A stretch of 5,958 bases of DNA from Bryobacteraceae bacterium (lineage in GTDB: Bacteria > Acidobacteriota > Terriglobia > Bryobacterales > Bryobacteraceae): positions 1-5,958 of the forward strand of contig JACMLA010000508.1 in the NCBI GenBank assembly GCA_014379815.1. The letters are read 5' to 3'. The notes under the pieces are model-generated. The model saw only the letters and a program-made list of their open reading frames with translations. It had not been told where the DNA came from and searched no databases. This document shows positions 1-5,858 of this stretch, one piece after another; position 1 is the first letter of the stretch; the number at the start of each line of letters is the position of its first letter. The translations under genes and the position numbers were made by a program.

Positions 1-530
1 AGACTGGCCTGAAAGGCGGCAACAACGCCCTGGAAAATGCCGCTACCCGAATTGCTGAACTGGAGCGACAAGCCGATAGTTTACTCCGCAGCATCGTCGT
101 TAGCCTGAGTGAGACATTCATCACACCGATCGATGCAGAGGATATTCATTCTCTGAGCTCAAAGCTGGATGACGTCATGGAGGGCGTCGAAGATCTGGCG
201 TACCGCATGGTTGGCTACCACGTCGATCCGGTGCCCCCGGTTGCTGTAGAAGTAGCGGGAGACCTTGTGAGTTGTATCGGCGCGCTGGATAGTGCGTTTC
301 GAGCATTGCGGGACCATGGTTCGGTGATGGAGAGCTGCCTTCAGGTAAGCCGGATTAAAAAAGAAGTGGACGTCAAAATTCGCGCGGCACTCAGCGAGTT
401 GTTCCGCACTGAAAAAGATCCGATTCATCTGATCAAGGTGAAAGAAGTGCTGGACCTGCTCGAAGATACTACGGACTACTGCGAAGATGTTTCGGTGGTC
501 CTGCAGAACGTTTTCGTCAAGAATAGCTGA
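1..530 (+). CDS. DUF47 / PhoU-like phosphate transport accessory protein, 5'-truncated by the window edge
   Basis: The first complete codon is at position 3, and 175 residues are readable up to the TGA at 528-530. Family members are usually a little over 200 residues, so roughly 30-40 N-terminal residues lie outside the window. The protein is all-helical and rich in charged residues, with no membrane segment. Visible family signatures are ETFITPIDAEDIHSL at about visible residues 37-51, the acidic helix KLDDVMEGVEDLAYRM (54-69) and the acidic helix LLEDTTDYCEDVSVVL (152-167). These acidic E/D-xxx-D patterns resemble the metal-binding helices of PhoU. DUF47 proteins commonly sit directly next to PiT phosphate permease genes and are thought to modulate them. 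Here the permease starts 7 nt after the stop, so co-transcription is very likely. The promoter lies outside the window. Family assignment is secure; the exact biochemical role is inferred from context. Confidence 0.9.
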   Translation, partial: TGLKGGNNALENAATRIAELERQADSLLRSIVVSLSETFITPIDAEDIHSLSSKLDDVMEGVEDLAYRMVGYHVDPVPPVAVEVAGDLVSCIGALDSAFRALRDHGSVMESCLQVSRIKKEVDVKIRAALSELFRTEKDPIHLIKVKEVLDLLEDTTDYCEDVSVVLQNVFVKNS

Positions 531-537
531 GCTCTGC

Positions 538-1569
538 ATGGATCTCAATCCTGCTTTAACCCTCGCAGTCGCGATCATCGCGGTCGCGCTGATTTTCGAC
601 TTCATCAACGGATTTCACGACGCCGCTAACTCTATCGCGACCGTGGTTGCTACCCGCGTTCTCACCCCGGGTCAGGCCGTAATCTGGGCTGCTTTCTTTA
701 ACTTCATTGCTGCCTTTGCCTTCGGTACGCAAGTCGCCAAGACAGTCGTCCGGGGCGTCAATCTCGACGTCATTTCCGTGTACGTCATTCTTGCCGGTCT
801 GATCGGTGCCATCGTTTGGGATCTCATTACATGGTGGCTGGGCCTTCCCACCAGTTCGTCGCATGCGCTTCTGGGCGGATACGCTGGAGCCGGGATGGCG
901 AAAGTGGCGCTGGAACGTGGAATTTCCCGCAGCTTTGAGGCGATTAATCCGGAAGCGTGGATCCCTACGCTGATCTTTATCGTGCTCGCCCCTCTGCTGG
1001 GTGTCATCATCGCGTACTTGCTAATGGCCGCGATTTACTGGTTGTTCCGGCGACAGTCGCCCCGGCATATGGATCAGTGGTTCCGCAGGCTTCAGCTGCT
1101 TTCCGCTGCTGTCTTCAGCTACTCTCATGGAACCAACGATGCACAAAAAACTATGGGCATCATCACCGGTGTACTCTTCACCAGCGGGTTCATTCCAAGT
1201 CTGAGCGTGCCAATATGGGTGATCTTTGCGGCCCATACTGCAATCGGTCTTGGAACCCTCAGCGGCGGATGGCGCATCGTGCACACCATGGGCAGCAGGC
1301 TTACCCGCTTGAAGCCCCGGGGTGGATTCGCCGCCGAAACTGCCGCAGCTATATCAATTCTGTTTTCAAGTGAGCTGGGGATGCCGGTATCGACAACGCA
1401 CGTGATTGCCGGCGCAATCGTTGGAGTCGGCAGTATTCAAAGGGTAAGAGCGGTGCGGTGGGGCATCGCAAGGCGAATCGTATGGGCGTGGTTTTTAACC
1501 ATACCCGCTGCAGCGCTGGTGGGAGCTCTCTCCCTGCTTCTGCTTCGGTTGTTAACGCCTGACGTATAG
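538..1569 (+). CDS. pit: PiT-family inorganic phosphate transporter
   Basis: A 343-residue inner-membrane permease expected to import phosphate (as metal-phosphate) by cation symport. Both inverted PiT signature repeats are present: GFHDAANSIATVVATRVL at residues 25-42 and SYSHGTNDAQKTMGII at 194-209. Each is followed by its partner loop: LPTSSSHALLGG at 103-114 and MPVSTTHVIAGAIVGVG at 282-298. Hydrophobic segments are spread over the whole length, with a basic cytoplasmic stretch (FRRQSPRHMDQWFRR) near 170-184 between the halves. The reading frame is open back to an ATG at 487, but those 17 extra residues are polar, overlap the upstream gene and do not look like PiT; the ATG at 538 gives the usual DLNPALTLAVAI membrane start. 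No clear Shine-Dalgarno precedes it, so translation may be coupled to the upstream DUF47 gene, whose stop is 7 nt away. The length is on the short side, typical of compact bacterial PiT proteins. Whether it carries phosphate, sulfate or another oxyanion cannot be proven from sequence alone. Confidence 0.93.
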   Translation: MDLNPALTLAVAIIAVALIFDFINGFHDAANSIATVVATRVLTPGQAVIWAAFFNFIAAFAFGTQVAKTVVRGVNLDVISVYVILAGLIGAIVWDLITWWLGLPTSSSHALLGGYAGAGMAKVALERGISRSFEAINPEAWIPTLIFIVLAPLLGVIIAYLLMAAIYWLFRRQSPRHMDQWFRRLQLLSAAVFSYSHGTNDAQKTMGIITGVLFTSGFIPSLSVPIWVIFAAHTAIGLGTLSGGWRIVHTMGSRLTRLKPRGGFAAETAAAISILFSSELGMPVSTTHVIAGAIVGVGSIQRVRAVRWGIARRIVWAWFLTIPAAALVGALSLLLLRLLTPDV

Positions 1570-1574
1570 AACGG

Positions 1575-1613
1575 AAAAGCCCAGCTGAAATCCTGTTGGA
1601 CCGCAGCCGGGCT
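1575..1613 (-). terminator. Rho-independent terminator for clpP, in the convergent pit/clpP gap
   Basis: Read on the minus strand, GCCCGGCTG (1612-1604) pairs with CAGCTGGGC (1587-1579), nine pairs including one G-U wobble, plus one A-U pair at the base. TTTT (1578-1575) follows immediately. The inner loop can fold further (GGTCC with GGATT around AACA). The hairpin begins about 18 nt after the clpP stop. Read on the plus strand, the wobble becomes an A-C mismatch and the downstream run is only TGTTCT, so it should work less well for pit. Confidence 0.6.
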
Positions 1614-1630
1614 GTTCTATCACACGTGCC

Positions 1631-2233
1631 CTACTTGGAAGGCGTGGCCAGATCGCGCGATGCGATCACCCTGTCGACAAGACCGTACTCCACTGCCTGA
1701 TGCGCTTCCATGATGTAGTCGCGATCTACATCACGTGCGATCTTCTCGATCGTCTGGCCGGTCGCGTTCGCCAGAATTCCGTTCAGCGTTTCCCGCATGC
1801 GCAGAATCTCTTTGGCATAGATTTCGATATCCGATGCCTGTCCTGCCAGACCGCTCATGTGCGGCTGGTGAATCAGGATACGCGCATGAGGCAAGGTGTA
1901 TCGCTTACCCCTTGTGCCTGCTGCCAGAAGCACTGCGCCCATTGAGGCAGCCTGCCCCAGACAGTAGGTAACGATATCGGGCTCAACCAGGTTCATCGTG
2001 TCGAGGATCGCAAGGCCGGCAGTTATGCTGCCACCCGGAGAGTTAATGTAAAGCGAAATATCTTTCTCCGGATCCTCAGCTGCCAGGAACAGCATCTGCG
2101 CAATCACCAGATTCGCAACATTATCATCGATCGGTGTTCCCAAAAAGATGATGTTTTCTTTCAGCAAACGCGAATAAATATCAAAAGCGCGTTCTCCGCG
2201 CGACGTCTGCTCCACTACCATTGGGACCATCAT
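1631..2233 (-). CDS. clpP: ATP-dependent Clp protease proteolytic subunit ClpP
   Basis: A 200-residue serine peptidase (family S14) that forms the double-heptamer barrel and degrades proteins delivered by ClpX/ClpA/ClpC-type ATPases in the cytoplasm. The catalytic triad is complete: Ser97 in GQAASMGA, His122 in [10 protein letters not shown], and Asp172 in DVDRDYIM. Other ClpP hallmarks are [19 protein letters not shown] (8-26), the oxyanion-hole strand [11 protein letters not shown] (63-73), and [13 protein letters not shown] [13 protein letters not shown] (178-190). The start at 2233 has GGAGGA 9 nt upstream. Compared with E. coli ClpP, this protein begins where the processed enzyme begins (MMVPMVVEQ against ALVPMVIEQ), so it appears to have no propeptide to remove. 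The loop after His122 is one residue longer than in E. coli. It lies 24 nt downstream of the glycosyltransferase/methyltransferase gene and is not next to tig or clpX within this window. Identification is secure. Confidence 0.97.
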   Translation of the reverse strand: MMVPMVVEQTSRGERAFDIYSRLLKENIIFLGTPIDDNVANLVIAQMLFLAAEDPEKDISLYINSPGGSITAGLAILDTMNLVEPDIVTYCLGQAASMGAVLLAAGTRGKRYTLPHARILIHQPHMSGLAGQASDIEIYAKEILRMRETLNGILANATGQTIEKIARDVDRDYIMEAHQAVEYGLVDRVIASRDLATPSK

Positions 2234-2242
2234 GCCCGTCGT

Positions 2243-2248
2243 TCCTCC
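2243..2248 (-). promoter_or_regulatory. Shine-Dalgarno of clpP
   Basis: GGAGGA on the minus strand, 9 nt before the ATG at 2233, inside the 24-nt gap after the upstream stop codon. It supports the first of two consecutive ATG codons (2233 and 2230) as the start. Confidence 0.75.
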
Positions 2249-2256
2249 AAAGGACC

Positions 2257-2262
2257 ATCATA
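2257..2262 (-). promoter_or_regulatory. Possible -10 element of a clpP-proximal promoter
   Basis: TATGAT on the minus strand differs from TATAAT at one position. Transcription would start near 2250, giving a leader of about 17 nt that still includes the GGAGGA site. The motif spans the TGA stop (2260-2258) of the upstream gene. I see no convincing -35 at 16-18 nt and no extended TGn, so this is a weak call; clpP may simply be read through from the upstream promoter. Confidence 0.25.
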
Positions 2263-3697
2263 GCGGGTGGGCTGTTCTGTCCGGCTTAAGGGCAATGGCT
2301 ATGATCGAAACCGGCTTCCATGGAATGAACCGGTCAAAGCGCTTCCAGAGCCACACCAGGCGATCAAACACGGCGAGCTGGAAGCGGGAAAATCGCGTTC
2401 GCCGGAAGATGCGACCGTTCACGAACCACGCCGGCCGGGTGATGCGATTGAAGCGCAGGATTGTTTCCACACGAAGGCCAGCCGTTTCGCACTTCGTCTT
2501 CAATTCCTGTTCACTATAACGGCGCCAGTGTCCGAGCACCTTATCGAGCGTTCCGTACACGCTCATGCCTTCCGGGACAAGAATGATGGCACGACCACCG
2601 GGCTGCAGGATGCCGGCTATGTTGCGCAAACCAAGCGCATCGTCTTTCACATGCTCCAGTACATTCAGGCACACGACCGTGTCTATTGGATCCGGGATGC
2701 ACTCGAAGTGCGCGGCAGATTCCAGATCGCATCGCCGGATCTGTAGATTAGGACGATAGCGGAAGCGCGTTCCCAGCCTGGACAGGTGCTCCTCGTCAAT
2801 GTCACTGGCCACGTAAAGCTGTCGCCGCCGGGACAGATGCATCGTGAGATTGCCAATTCCCGCGCCAAGTTCGAGAATCCTGTTGCCAAGGTGAGGCCGG
2901 ATGGTTTCGGCCATCCAGCGATTGAACCGCGGCGTTTGCGCCAGTGCATCCAGAATCGCCGCGCCATCGTCGGTGTAGATATCCCTTGTCAGGCCATATC
3001 GCAGAATGACGGCAAGCGCCTGAAAAGCGTCTTTCAAACCAATTTTCTTGCCTTCGGCGTAAGTCCGTCCGTAGTAGTTGATCGGCAACTCAATGATGGA
3101 TGCCTGCCGCTGAGCAAGTTTGATTGTGAGCTCCGGTTCAATCCCGAATCGGTTGCTTCGAATGGGAATGCTCTTCACCAGAGACATGCGAAACGCTTTA
3201 TAGCAGGTCTCCATATCTGTCAGGTTGAGATCGGCAAACATATTGCACAGCGTGGTTAGAAGCTGGTTCGCCAGCGCGTGCCAGAAATACAGAACTCTGC
3301 GCTCTCCGGCAACTACGAAACGGGAGCCGTATACGACATCGCAACGCTCCTCAACCAGCGGCTGCAGCAAGCGCAGATACTCCTGAGGATCGTACTCAAG
3401 ATCAGCATCCTGAATGATGCCAAAGTCGCCCCGTGCCTGCTCTATTGCGGTCCGGATCGCGGCACCTTTGCCCTGGTTGCGCTGATGCAGGATCAGCCGG
3501 ATGCGCCCGGGATGCTGCGCAGCGATTGCCTCTATCGCCTGCACAGAGCCATCTGAGGAACCGTCGTCGACTACGATCAGTTCGGACTCGAGACCCTCGG
3601 GCAGAGGTGCGCGGAGAACTCTTTCCAACAAAACTCCGACGAATTCTTCTTCGTTGTAAACAGGGATCAGAACGGATAACAGACCAGAGGTGTGCAA
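2258..3697 (-). CDS. Fused GT2 glycosyltransferase / class I SAM-dependent methyltransferase
   Basis: A 479-residue two-domain protein without a clear transmembrane segment. Residues 6 to about 240 are a GT-A, family 2 glycosyltransferase of the dolichyl-phosphate-mannose/glucose synthase type: SVLIPVYNEEEFV (8-20), IVVDDGSSDGS (41-51), NQGKGAAIRTAI (74-85), the DxD-type metal site QDADLEYDP (96-104), and YGSRF (123-127). Residues about 255-395 are a Rossmann methyltransferase: motif I ILELGAGIGNLT (274-285), acidic SDIDEEHL (298-305), CLNVLEHV (343-350) and LQPGGRAIILVP (365-376). The tail (to 479) ends in a hydrophobic strand, PVSIIAIALKP. The likely role is transfer of a sugar from a nucleotide- or similar donor to a lipid or glycan acceptor, with methylation of the same product; substrates are unknown. 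The reading frame has a stop at 3725-3727 and no ATG or GTG before the first beta-strand, so the start is called at the TTG at 3697. The gene probably leads a transcript that includes clpP. Confidence 0.9.
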   Translation of the reverse strand: MHTSGLLSVLIPVYNEEEFVGVLLERVLRAPLPEGLESELIVVDDGSSDGSVQAIEAIAAQHPGRIRLILHQRNQGKGAAIRTAIEQARGDFGIIQDADLEYDPQEYLRLLQPLVEERCDVVYGSRFVVAGERRVLYFWHALANQLLTTLCNMFADLNLTDMETCYKAFRMSLVKSIPIRSNRFGIEPELTIKLAQRQASIIELPINYYGRTYAEGKKIGLKDAFQALAVILRYGLTRDIYTDDGAAILDALAQTPRFNRWMAETIRPHLGNRILELGAGIGNLTMHLSRRRQLYVASDIDEEHLSRLGTRFRYRPNLQIRRCDLESAAHFECIPDPIDTVVCLNVLEHVKDDALGLRNIAGILQPGGRAIILVPEGMSVYGTLDKVLGHWRRYSEQELKTKCETAGLRVETILRFNRITRPAWFVNGRIFRRTRFSRFQLAVFDRLVWLWKRFDRFIPWKPVSIIAIALKPDRTAHPL

Positions 3698-3706
3698 GGA
3701 AAACTG

Positions 3707-3715
3707 AGTATAGCA
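3707..3715 (-). promoter_or_regulatory. Extended -10 promoter of the glycosyltransferase/methyltransferase gene
   Basis: On the minus strand the bases read TGC TATACT: a TGn extension (3715-3713) and a -10 hexamer one base from consensus (3712-3707). Expected transcription start is near 3700, only about 3 nt before the proposed TTG start at 3697, so the mRNA would be nearly leaderless. No Shine-Dalgarno is visible. No good -35 exists at 16-18 nt; a TTGACG (3728-3723) lies only 10 nt away, too close to serve. Confidence 0.5.
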
Positions 3716-3736
3716 ACGGTCCCGTCAATACGCGGC

Positions 3737-3788
3737 GCTGTTACCCCGTGCTGTTACCCAGCGCTGTTACCCAGCGCTGTTAAAATAA
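3737..3788. repeat. 13-bp tandem direct repeats, about 3.5 copies, in the divergent promoter region
   Basis: Units start at 3737, 3750, 3763 and 3776. The first three share GCTGTTACCC and then read CGT, AGC and AGC; the second and third are identical over 13 bases. The fourth keeps only GCTGTTA and then runs into AAATAA. Each AGC/GCTG junction forms the palindrome CAGCGCTG (3759-3766 and 3772-3779). The array sits between two divergent start codons and overlaps the -35 zone of cstA, so it may be an operator array; slippage-generated sequence without function is the alternative. Confidence 0.75.
3778..3786 (+). promoter_or_regulatory. Extended -10 promoter of the cstA-family gene
   Basis: TGT TAAAAT: a TGn extension (3778-3780) and a -10 hexamer one base from consensus (3781-3786). 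Transcription would begin near 3793, about 2 nt before the ATG at 3795. No recognisable -35 exists; that zone is occupied by the 13-bp repeats, which suggests dependence on a bound regulator. No Shine-Dalgarno lies before the ATG. Confidence 0.45.
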
Positions 3789-3794
3789 CGCGCA

Positions 3795-5858
3795 ATGACT
3801 TTCGTCTGGCGTCTCTTCTGGGTTGCCGTTGCTATCGTAGCGGCACTCAGCCTTGGTGTGGTGGCAACGCAGCGCGGAGAACCGGTAAACAGTCTCTGGC
3901 TGGTCACCGCTGCGGCAGGCTGCTATCTGATTGGGTTTCGCTTCTATGGACGATTTATCGCCACGAAGGTTATGGTGCTGGATGACCGTCGTGCCACTCC
4001 CGCGGAACGACTTCGCAATGGGCATGATTTCGAGCCCACGAACAAGTGGATTGTCTTTGGACATCACTTTGCAGCGATTGCCGGCCCAGGACCTCTGGTA
4101 GGTCCGACTCTTGCCGCTCAGTTCGGGTATCTGCCTGGGACTATCTGGATTATCGTGGGTGCAATCCTCGGAGGGGCTGTACAGGACTTCGTGATCTTGT
4201 TTTGTTCGGTCCGCAGAGACGGCAAATCGTTAGGTCAAATGGCGCGTGAAGAGATCGGCCGGGTGGGTGGAGTCACCGCGCTGATCACCGTGCTGCTCAT
4301 CATGGTCATTCTGCTGGCCGTCGTCGGACTTGTTGTCGTGAATGCGCTGCGGGACAGTGCGTGGGGTACGTTCACGATCGCAGCAACGATGCCCATCGCC
4401 GTCTTTATGGGTCTGTACTTGCGATATCTGAGACCGGGCAGAGTCCTTGAGGTGTCCGCAATTGGGTTCGTTCTGATTCTTGGCAGCATCTTCGGAGGCC
4501 AGTACGTAGCCAGCAGCCCTTCGCTGGCACCGATATTCACGCTCTCGGGCGTGACCCTGGCTGTGGCAGTCATCGCGTATGGGTTCCTGGCGAGCGCACT
4601 TCCTGTGTGGCTGCTGCTGGCACCAAGAGACTACCTGAGCACGTTTGTAAAACTCGGAGTGGTTGTTATGTTGGCGCTGGGGATTGTGTTTGTTCGGCCC
4701 GAACTGCAGCTGCCAGCGCTGACACGGTTTACCGACGGTACCGGGCCAATCTTTGCCGGTAAAGTATTTCCGTTTTGCTTTATCACGATAGCCTGCGGGG
4801 CCATCTCCGGTTTCCACGCGCTCATCTCGAGTGGAACTACGCCTAAGATGATCGCCCGGGAGTCTCACATCTGGCCTGTAGGCTATGGCTCGATGCTCCT
4901 CGAGAGTTTTGTTGCCATGATGGCCCTGATTGCGGCGTGCTCACTGCAACCCGGGGTGTTCTTTGCAGTCAACTCCCCTGCAGGCATTGTCGGGGCGACT
5001 GCGGCAGAGGCGACAGCCACAATCACTTCCTGGGGTTATGCGGTAACGCCCGGCGAGATGGAAGCTCTTGCGGCGCAGGTGGGAGAGAAGACCTTGTTCT
5101 ACCGCACGGGCGGCGCGCCTTCGCTGGCTCTCGGGATGGCCCAGATTTTTGCGGGTACCGGAGGAGGCAGCGCCATTCTCGGGTTCTGGTATCACTTCGC
5201 CATCATGTTCGAAGCGCTCTTCATTCTGACGGTGATTGACGCGGGAACACGCGTCGGCAGATTCATGTTGCAGGACCTTTTGGGCAATATTTCCGAACCA
5301 CTTGGCCGGACAAGCTGGATGCCCGGTGTATTGATCACCAGCGCTGCTGTGGTCCTTGCCTGGGGATATTTCCTTTACCAGGGCGTGCTGGACCCTCTGG
5401 GCGGTATCAATACACTCTGGCCCTTGTTCGGGATCGCAAATCAGCTGTTGGCTTCTATCGCTCTCTGCGTCGCAACGACGATTCTGATTCGGATGCACGG
5501 TGCAAAGTACATGTGGATCACGTGTGCTCCGTTAGGCTGGTTGCTGATAGTGACTTACACCGCTGCCTGGCAAAAGATGTTCGACGCGTCGCCGCGCATC
5601 GGGTTCCTCGCACAGGCCGCCGCGCTCGAAGCGGCAATCGAAGCAGGGAAGGTAACAGCGAGCCGGATCGCCGAGACACACACCTTGATCTTTAATGCCC
5701 GCCTCGACGCCGTCCTGTGTGGCTTGTTTCTCGTACTCGTGACGGTGATCGTCGTCGACGCTACGCGTGTCTGGGCAAGCATCCTGAAAGGCACCAGCAA
5801 ATCCGGTGCCCGGGAAACACCGTTCGTGCTGACCCAGTTGCGGCCGGAGGAAGTATGA
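3795..5858 (+). CDS. cstA: CstA/BtsT-family carbon starvation transporter
   Basis: A 687-residue polytopic inner-membrane protein, close to the 701-716 residues of E. coli CstA and BtsT. E. coli relatives import peptides (CstA) or pyruvate (BtsT) during nutrient limitation, so uptake of a small carbon source is expected; which one cannot be decided here. Family motifs: FGHHFAAIAGPGPLVGP (88-104), GAVQDFVILF (127-136), RRDGKSLGQMAREEIG (140-155), SGFHALISSGTTPKMI (338-353), GTGGGSAILGFWYHF (454-468), and LWPLFGIANQLLA (541-553). The N-terminal two thirds matches the CstA domain and the region from about 440 to 600 the five-helix C-terminal domain. The start at 3795 is well fixed: an in-frame TAA lies at 3786-3788 and the next Met is residue 60, inside conserved sequence. 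It has no Shine-Dalgarno. Its TGA (5856-5858) overlaps the ATG of the next gene, a conserved cstA-ybdD arrangement. I use the symbol for the family, not to settle the substrate. Confidence 0.93.
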   Translation: MTFVWRLFWVAVAIVAALSLGVVATQRGEPVNSLWLVTAAAGCYLIGFRFYGRFIATKVMVLDDRRATPAERLRNGHDFEPTNKWIVFGHHFAAIAGPGPLVGPTLAAQFGYLPGTIWIIVGAILGGAVQDFVILFCSVRRDGKSLGQMAREEIGRVGGVTALITVLLIMVILLAVVGLVVVNALRDSAWGTFTIAATMPIAVFMGLYLRYLRPGRVLEVSAIGFVLILGSIFGGQYVASSPSLAPIFTLSGVTLAVAVIAYGFLASALPVWLLLAPRDYLSTFVKLGVVVMLALGIVFVRPELQLPALTRFTDGTGPIFAGKVFPFCFITIACGAISGFHALISSGTTPKMIARESHIWPVGYGSMLLESFVAMMALIAACSLQPGVFFAVNSPAGIVGATAAEATATITSWGYAVTPGEMEALAAQVGEKTLFYRTGGAPSLALGMAQIFAGTGGGSAILGFWYHFAIMFEALFILTVIDAGTRVGRFMLQDLLGNISEPLGRTSWMPGVLITSAAVVLAWGYFLYQGVLDPLGGINTLWPLFGIANQLLASIALCVATTILIRMHGAKYMWITCAPLGWLLIVTYTAAWQKMFDASPRIGFLAQAAALEAAIEAGKVTASRIAETHTLIFNARLDAVLCGLFLVLVTVIVVDATRVWASILKGTSKSGARETPFVLTQLRPEEV
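5846..5851 (+). promoter_or_regulatory. Shine-Dalgarno of the ybdD-like gene
   Basis: GGAGGA inside the last codons of the cstA-family gene, 3 nt before the ATG at 5855 (4 nt from the GGAGG core), slightly closer than optimal. Together with the ATGA overlap it points to translational coupling. Confidence 0.6.

Noticed and set aside
487..537. Longer N-terminus for the phosphate transporter from the ATG at 487
   Set aside because: The extra 17 residues are polar and cysteine-containing, overlap the DUF47 gene by over 40 nt and do not resemble PiT N-termini. The ATG at 538 gives the expected membrane start.
2224..2260. 9-bp direct repeat GGACCATCA around the clpP start (2224-2232 and 2252-2260)
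   Set aside because: Short enough for chance, and explained by the ATGATGGTCC start and the end of the upstream gene. It does not create an in-frame alternative start.
1609..2278. 10-bp direct repeat GGGCTGTTCT on both sides of clpP (1609-1618 and 2269-2278), which could suggest a target-site duplication
   Set aside because: Several 10-bp matches are expected by chance in about 6 kb. One copy is part of the terminator hairpin and the other is coding sequence of the upstream gene, with no inverted repeats or transposase.
2786..3259. A 157-codon open frame on the plus strand opposite the glycosyltransferase/methyltransferase
   Set aside because: It lies entirely antisense to a gene with intact motifs in both domains, and the translation matches no family I recognise.
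3723..3728. TTGACG on the minus strand as a -35 box for the glycosyltransferase promoter
   Set aside because: It is only 10 nt from the TATACT hexamer; sigma70-type promoters need about 16-18 nt.
3737..3788. Tandem repeats as a CRISPR array or plasmid iterons
   Set aside because: Units are 13 bp with no spacers, far shorter than CRISPR repeats. No replication gene or AT-rich origin lies nearby; both flanks are transporter and enzyme genes.
4230..4868. A 212-codon open frame on the minus strand inside the cstA-family gene
   Set aside because: Antisense to a strongly conserved membrane-protein gene. The product is rich in Arg, His, Asp and Gln, as expected for the complement of hydrophobic codons, and shows no family motif. 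The same holds for 4941-5498 (minus) and 159-608 (minus).
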